DNA from: HGM04593 sp964423665
Lineage (GTDB): Bacteria > Bacteroidota > Bacteroidia > Bacteroidales > Bacteroidaceae
NCBI GenBank assembly: GCA_964423665.1
Contig: CAYRFX010000001.1
Span: 14,653 to 78,652, forward strand
Reading direction: 5' to 3'
Length of the DNA stretch: 64,000 bases
A program made the translations under genes and the position numbers. Positions 60,250-64,000 of the stretch are shown here, piece by piece. The number at the start of each line of letters is the position of its first letter. Position 1 is the first letter of the stretch. The notes beneath the pieces are model-generated. The model saw only the letters and a list, made by a program, of their open reading frames with translations, searched no databases and was not told the origin of the DNA.

Positions 60250-61332
60250 ATGGTAGATACCTTAAAAAGTGTTATTGTGGGAATGAGTGGCGGCATTGAC
60301 AGCACTGCTGTGTGCAGTATGCTGCTTGAACAGGGATATCGTGTGTGTGGCCTCACTCTTGTAACCTGTGATGCCTCGTTGAAGGCTGCTGATGATGCTG
60401 CCGAGCTTGCGGCAAGTTTGGGTATAGAGCATCATATAGCCGATGTCAGGGAGGAGTTTCGTGGTGCTGTGATACAGCCTTTTATTGAAGCTTATCTGCA
60501 GGGGCTCACACCCAATCCGTGTGTAAATTGCAATCCAGCAATAAAGTTCAAGGTGCTCGAAGAGTGGGCAGATAAATTGGGCTGCACCTATATTGCCACC
60601 GGGCATTATGTGAAGCTGAAAAGTATCGGTGAAAAGGTGTATATTTGTGCCGGAGACGACCATAGAAAAGACCAAAGCTATTTTCTCTGGAGGCTCACTC
60701 AGCAGCAGTTGAGACGTGTGGTTTTTCCGCTTGGCGATTGGGAAAAAAGCGATGTGCTCGTGTATCTTAAAAAGCATGGTCTTGAACGTGCGGCTGCCGA
60801 TGGGGAGAGCATGGAGGTGTGCTTTATTCCGGGTGATTATCGCGATTTTTTGCGTGCAAATGTTTCCGATATCGATGCAAAATATGGCGGTGGCGCCTTT
60901 GTGGATTGTTGTGGTCGTGTGATAGGGCGACATGCAGGCTTTCCATTTTATACCATAGGGCAACGCAAGGGTTTGGGTATTGCGCTCGGATATCCTGCGT
61001 ATGTGCTAAAAATTAATCCTGAAAAAAACACAGTGATGCTTGGGGCTGAGGCGCAGTTGCGAACCTCATATATGCTGCTCGAAGAGCCGTCGTGGGTGAG
61101 TGGTGAGCTTTGTGGTAATTTGCAGGTGAGGGTGCGCTATCGTGGCAAGCCTGTCCCCTGCGAGCCTCCTGTGAAAGTTGCCGAAGATCTTTGGCTGCTG
61201 CATCTCTTAGAGGAGGTGTCGGCTGTTACTCCCGGGCAATCGGCTGTATTCTATTGTGATAATATGATTGTTGGCGGGGCGTTCATAGCATCGCAACGCG
61301 GTATTAACCAGTGGATAAAGAATGATGAATGA
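60250..61332 (+). CDS. mnmA: tRNA-specific 2-thiouridylase (MnmA)
   Basis: The 360-residue protein has the PP-loop VGMSGGIDSTAV at 10-21, the catalytic-cysteine segment NPCVNC at 89-94 and the second cysteine in EVCFIP at 189-194 (Cys191). The region TIGQRKGLGIA near residue 237 is also typical. It puts sulfur at U34 of certain tRNAs. Its stop overlaps the start of xseA. Bacteroidetes often have two MnmA-like genes; this is the standard type by motifs. Confidence 0.93.
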   Translation: MVDTLKSVIVGMSGGIDSTAVCSMLLEQGYRVCGLTLVTCDASLKAADDAAELAASLGIEHHIADVREEFRGAVIQPFIEAYLQGLTPNPCVNCNPAIKFKVLEEWADKLGCTYIATGHYVKLKSIGEKVYICAGDDHRKDQSYFLWRLTQQQLRRVVFPLGDWEKSDVLVYLKKHGLERAAADGESMEVCFIPGDYRDFLRANVSDIDAKYGGGAFVDCCGRVIGRHAGFPFYTIGQRKGLGIALGYPAYVLKINPEKNTVMLGAEAQLRTSYMLLEEPSWVSGELCGNLQVRVRYRGKPVPCEPPVKVAEDLWLLHLLEEVSAVTPGQSAVFYCDNMIVGGAFIASQRGINQWIKNDE

Positions 61333-62509
61333 AGAACCTCTAAGTCTTTACGCGCTAAATAACCTTGTGCGCGGTGTGCTTGCTCAGAACTTTCCTGCTA
61401 CCTGTTGGGTGGTGGGCGAGCTTAGTGAGGTGCGCGAGACTTCCGCGGGGCATTGTTATATTGAACTTGTTGAACGCGATGAGGCTGCAAATGAGATTGT
61501 GGCAAAGGCGCGTGGTACTATATGGGCACGCATATACTCTTTGTTGAAGCCCTATTTCCTTGAACAGACAGGTGCCTCTTTTGCTGCAGGGCTGAAAGTG
61601 ATGCTGAAAGTTTCGGTTGTTTTTCATGAACTTTATGGCTATTCGCTCGATGTGTGCGACATTGAGCCGGCATTTACCATAGGCGATGTGGCACGGCAGC
61701 GCAAAGCGGTTCTTGAACGTCTTGCAGGTGAAGGGGTCATAGACCTTAATAAAGAGTTGGCTTTCCCCGTGTTACCACAGCGCATAGCGGTGATTTCTTC
61801 GTCATTTGCCGCGGGATATGGCGACTTTTGCGACCAACTTGCTCGCAATTCTTATGGCTTTGTGTTTTATCCACATCTCTTTCCTGCACCTATGCAGGGC
61901 AGCAAAGCCGAGCAGGGAATTATTGCGGCTCTTGATAGAATTGCCAAGAATGCTGATTCGTGGGATGTCGTGGTGATTATTCGCGGCGGTGGTGCCACGA
62001 GCGACCTCTCCTGCTTCGATACATACGACCTTGCCAATAATTGTGCACAGTTCCCTCTGCCTGTCGTTGCAGGAATAGGTCATCAACGCGATGAAACGGT
62101 GCTCGATGCTGTTGCTCACACAAGTGTGAAGACGCCTACTGCGGCTGCCGAGTTGCTTATTCACTCTTTGGCGGCACAGGCTGCCCTCTTGGATAATATG
62201 GGGAAGATTGTGGCAACAGCGGTGCGCTCTGCCATTGATGAACAAAAAATGCGGTTGAGTGCTCATGTTAAGCATCTGCCGCTGTATGCTGCGCTGTATT
62301 TGCAGAATCAGCAGCATAAACTCGATTTGTATCAGCAGGGAGTGGAGGCTGCTTCTCCTGCGCGAGTATTAGCCATGGGGTATAGTATCTCCCGCGTAGA
62401 TGGCAGGGTGGTGCGCTCTGTTAATAATGTGCCTGCCGGGGCAACGGTGGTTACCACAGTGGCAGATGGCAGCTTTGTGAGTGTGGTTAAAGATAATGAA
62501 CAAGAATAA
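61322..62509 (+). CDS. xseA: Exodeoxyribonuclease VII large subunit
   Basis: The 395-residue protein has an N-terminal OB-fold part (WVVGELSEVRETSAGHCYIELVE), a catalytic domain with IAVISSSFAAGYGDF near residue 153 and VVVIIRGGGATSDLSCFD near residues 217-234, and GIGHQRDETVLDAVAH near 252-267, with a coiled C-terminal half. With XseB it degrades single-stranded DNA from both ends. It overlaps mnmA by 11 bp and is followed 9 bp later by xseB. Two ATG codons stand at the start (61322 and 61325). Confidence 0.95.
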   Translation: MMNEEPLSLYALNNLVRGVLAQNFPATCWVVGELSEVRETSAGHCYIELVERDEAANEIVAKARGTIWARIYSLLKPYFLEQTGASFAAGLKVMLKVSVVFHELYGYSLDVCDIEPAFTIGDVARQRKAVLERLAGEGVIDLNKELAFPVLPQRIAVISSSFAAGYGDFCDQLARNSYGFVFYPHLFPAPMQGSKAEQGIIAALDRIAKNADSWDVVVIIRGGGATSDLSCFDTYDLANNCAQFPLPVVAGIGHQRDETVLDAVAHTSVKTPTAAAELLIHSLAAQAALLDNMGKIVATAVRSAIDEQKMRLSAHVKHLPLYAALYLQNQQHKLDLYQQGVEAASPARVLAMGYSISRVDGRVVRSVNNVPAGATVVTTVADGSFVSVVKDNEQE

Positions 62510-62518
62510 AATCTTTTT

Positions 62519-62728
62519 ATGGAGGATAAATTTAATATGAACTACGCTCGGGCGATGGAGCGTCTCGAAGAGATAATGAATGATGTGCAACGTGGCACAA
62601 TGGATATAGATAGCCTTGCCACAGTGCTTAAAGAGGCCGATGAAATCATCAAATTTTGCAGGAAAAAGCTGTATGTGGTTGATGAGGAGGTGAAGGCTCT
62701 TTTGCAGAATATGTCTGATATTGAATAA
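62519..62728 (+). CDS. xseB: Exodeoxyribonuclease VII small subunit
   Basis: The 69-residue protein is a two-helix coiled coil with NYARAMERLEEIMNDVQRGT and DIDSLATVLKEADEIIKFC, the usual XseB pattern and length. It wraps around the XseA C-terminus to make the active complex. It is the last gene of mnmA-xseA-xseB. It ends 32 bp before the convergent leucine-rich-repeat gene, with only a T-run between. Confidence 0.95.
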   Translation: MEDKFNMNYARAMERLEEIMNDVQRGTMDIDSLATVLKEADEIIKFCRKKLYVVDEEVKALLQNMSDIE

Positions 62729-62760
62729 ACAAACTGCACTTTTTTTATTGCTGTGTAGGT

Positions 62761-63846
62761 TTACTGCGCAACCGCTTTCACGCTCTTGCCGCAGGCGGGG
62801 ATAATTGCATTCTCGCCCTTTTCAACGGTAGTTTCAGTCATTGCCTTGCCGTTTGCGATGGTTCTCTCGCTCGCCGATATTTTGCTTGCATATGAGAGCG
62901 TGGGTGTGGCGCATTTAATAACCGTGGGCTCTTCTGTTTCGTTGCCCGTAAGTGCAACGATTGTGCCAAACTTGCTCCACGGCGCAATGGCGCGGTAGCT
63001 GTTTATTGCCTCGGCGGGTATATGCAGTGTAAGATGCTGGGGGTGTGAGTCAGAAAAAACATTGCTTTCAATGCTTGGTACAGAAGTTGCAAGGCAATAA
63101 ACATCGGTGAGCCCGGTGCATTCTTTGAACGCACCATTCCCTATGCTTGTCACGCTTTTAGGAATTGTGATACTTGTGAGGTCGGTGCAACCATAAAATA
63201 CCCAATCTTCTATTATAGTTACGTTGCCGGGAATTGTAATGCTTGTAAGGTCGCTGCACTCAAAGAATGCTCTCTCTCCTATACTTGTTACGCTGTTTGG
63301 AACTTCAATACTCCTAAGCCTGCTGCACTCACTGAACGCATTATGTCCTATTGATGTCACGCCATTGGGGATTTCAATGCTTGTAAGACCTCTGCACCAA
63401 GAGAACGTACCATGTTCTATGCTCGTTACGTTGTTGGGGATTGTAATGCTTGTAAGACCGGCGCAACCGGAGAACGCATTATGTCCTATTGATGTTACGC
63501 CATTGGGGATTTCGATGTTTGTAAGCCCGGTGCACCAAGAGAACGCACCGCGTTCTATGCTTGTTACGCTGTTTGGGATTGCAATACTTGTAAGGTTGAT
63601 GCAGCCGGTGAACGCATATTCTCCTATTGCTGTTACGCTATATGTAACATCATTGTAAGTAACCTTGGAGGGGATTGTGATGCTGTCGCTGTATTTTGAC
63701 GGGTTGTTAGTAACCTTGGCGTTTTTCGCCTTTGTAACAAGGTGGTAAGCAATTCCATCAATTACTACCTTTTGTGCACTTGTCATGGTGCAGCATAGTA
63801 GCAGCAGAATGGCTGCCAACATAGTTCTTAAATATATGTTCTTCAT
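62761..63846 (-). CDS. BspA-like leucine-rich-repeat secreted protein
   Basis: The 361-residue protein has a signal peptide (MLAAILLLLCCTMTSAQ) and about eight to nine LRR_5 repeats of 23 residues in residues ~70-265 (for example IPNGVTSIGHNAFSGC). A C-terminal part with ATPTLSYASKI and EKGENAIIPACGKSVKAV follows. BspA-type proteins bind host proteins or help adhesion. A 138-bp unit (two repeats) is duplicated almost unchanged in the DNA. Its promoter lies so close to the ATG that the mRNA could be leaderless. Whether the C-terminus is complete is unclear, since it is shorter than in many BspA proteins. Confidence 0.88.
   Translation of the reverse strand: MKNIYLRTMLAAILLLLCCTMTSAQKVVIDGIAYHLVTKAKNAKVTNNPSKYSDSITIPSKVTYNDVTYSVTAIGEYAFTGCINLTSIAIPNSVTSIERGAFSWCTGLTNIEIPNGVTSIGHNAFSGCAGLTSITIPNNVTSIEHGTFSWCRGLTSIEIPNGVTSIGHNAFSECSRLRSIEVPNSVTSIGERAFFECSDLTSITIPGNVTIIEDWVFYGCTDLTSITIPKSVTSIGNGAFKECTGLTDVYCLATSVPSIESNVFSDSHPQHLTLHIPAEAINSYRAIAPWSKFGTIVALTGNETEEPTVIKCATPTLSYASKISASERTIANGKAMTETTVEKGENAIIPACGKSVKAVAQ
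63330..63605 (-). repeat. 138-bp tandem duplication in the LRR gene
   Basis: Sequence from about 63334 recurs from about 63472 with an offset of 138 bp and roughly 90% identity over more than 100 bp. It codes for the pair of repeats ...IPNGVTSIGHNAFS.C / ...SIE.G.FSWC.GLT. It probably arose by recent duplication. Confidence 0.8.
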
Positions 63847-63851
63847 ATATG

Positions 63852-63882
63852 CAAATGTAATGCGTTTCTTGGTTTAATCAAA
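63852..63882 (-). promoter_or_regulatory. Promoter of the LRR gene, abutting the start codon
   Basis: On the minus strand TTTG (63882-63879), 19 bases, TACATTTG (63859-63852), a full consensus match. The expected start (63847-63845) coincides with the ATG (63846-63844). Confidence 0.65.
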
Positions 63883-64000
63883 AGAATAATGTTTTTTCTA
63901 ACGTAATAAGGCAAACATATATCCTTTCGCGTGGCAAATTTAATAATTAATGCGAATCAGCAGTTGAAATTCTGCTTTTGATTCATTGTTAAATTATTGA

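Noticed and set aside
63100..63640. Regular spaced repeats resembling a CRISPR array
   Set aside because: The period is 69/138 bp, in frame, and encodes leucine-rich repeats; there are no unique spacers between identical short repeats.

Overview
The window is a chromosomal segment of a Bacteroidales bacterium (Bacteroides/Prevotella-like, probably an uncultured gut or oral relative). The basis is a UpxY-type antiterminator heading a capsule operon, Bacteroidetes-type promoters (-33 TTTG, -7 TAnnTTTG) before many genes, DUF4254, S46 peptidase, a PorE-like lipoprotein, BspA-type leucine-rich repeats, methylmalonyl-CoA mutase in two subunits and a B12-dependent ribonucleotide reductase. No rRNA, tRNA, CRISPR array or complete insertion sequence was seen.

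Layout. 1-21.1 kb (minus strand): a capsular/exopolysaccharide operon read from a promoter near 21.08 kb through a structured ~210-nt leader: UpxY antiterminator, Wza export lipoprotein, Wzc tyrosine kinase, CpsB-type phosphatase, Wzx flippase, then seven glycosyltransferases, a HAD-type protein, a Wzy-like polymerase, a hexapeptide acetyltransferase and, at the window edge, a partial P-loop kinase-like gene. Its distal end carries foreign-looking insertions: an AlbA/Schlafen-type ATPase gene that left a duplicated 5' end of a glycosyltransferase gene, and a DUF3791-DUF3990-DUF3791 module (possible ADP-ribosyltransferase toxin module) bracketed by ~111-bp direct repeats, one copy of which is split by a GIY-YIG nuclease gene between inverted repeats. 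21.2-23.6 kb: methyltransferase, GT9 heptosyltransferase-like and DUF4254 genes. 23.9-27.4 kb (plus): pdxB, then acpP-fabF-rnc. 27.4-27.8 kb: its own promoter and a rod-like structured RNA. 27.8-31.4 kb: a secreted SGNH-like protein, a small peptide, an acyltransferase and folB. 31.5-39.1 kb (minus): nrdJ, dnaA, an outer-membrane barrel gene broken by an in-frame TAG, dnaX. 39.3-40 kb (plus): a DivIC/FtsB-like gene and a small membrane protein. 40-43.6 kb (minus): two OmpA-type proteins and a LysM glucosaminidase. 43.7-45.3 kb (plus): cdd, a low-molecular-weight phosphatase, ruvC. 45.4-53.2 kb (minus): porE-like, topB, mutB, mutA. 53.4-55.5 kb (plus): secreted endonuclease I. 55.6-60.1 kb (minus): S46 dipeptidyl peptidase, YfcE-type phosphodiesterase, cytidylate-kinase-like protein, MATE transporter. 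60.2-62.7 kb (plus): mnmA, xseA, xseB. 62.8-63.8 kb (minus): a BspA-like leucine-rich repeat protein.

How they work together: the capsule operon contains regulation, assembly control (Wzc with its phosphatase), repeat-unit synthesis, flipping, polymerisation and export; no initiating sugar-phosphate transferase is visible and it may lie beyond position 1. The PorE-like protein and the related C-terminal tails on two secreted proteins suggest a type IX secretion route. The most interesting material is the nested repeat/insertion structure at 0.8-2.65 kb, which offers a filled-versus-empty site comparison for the GIY-YIG unit, the 27.5-kb RNA, and the TAG-interrupted barrel gene.
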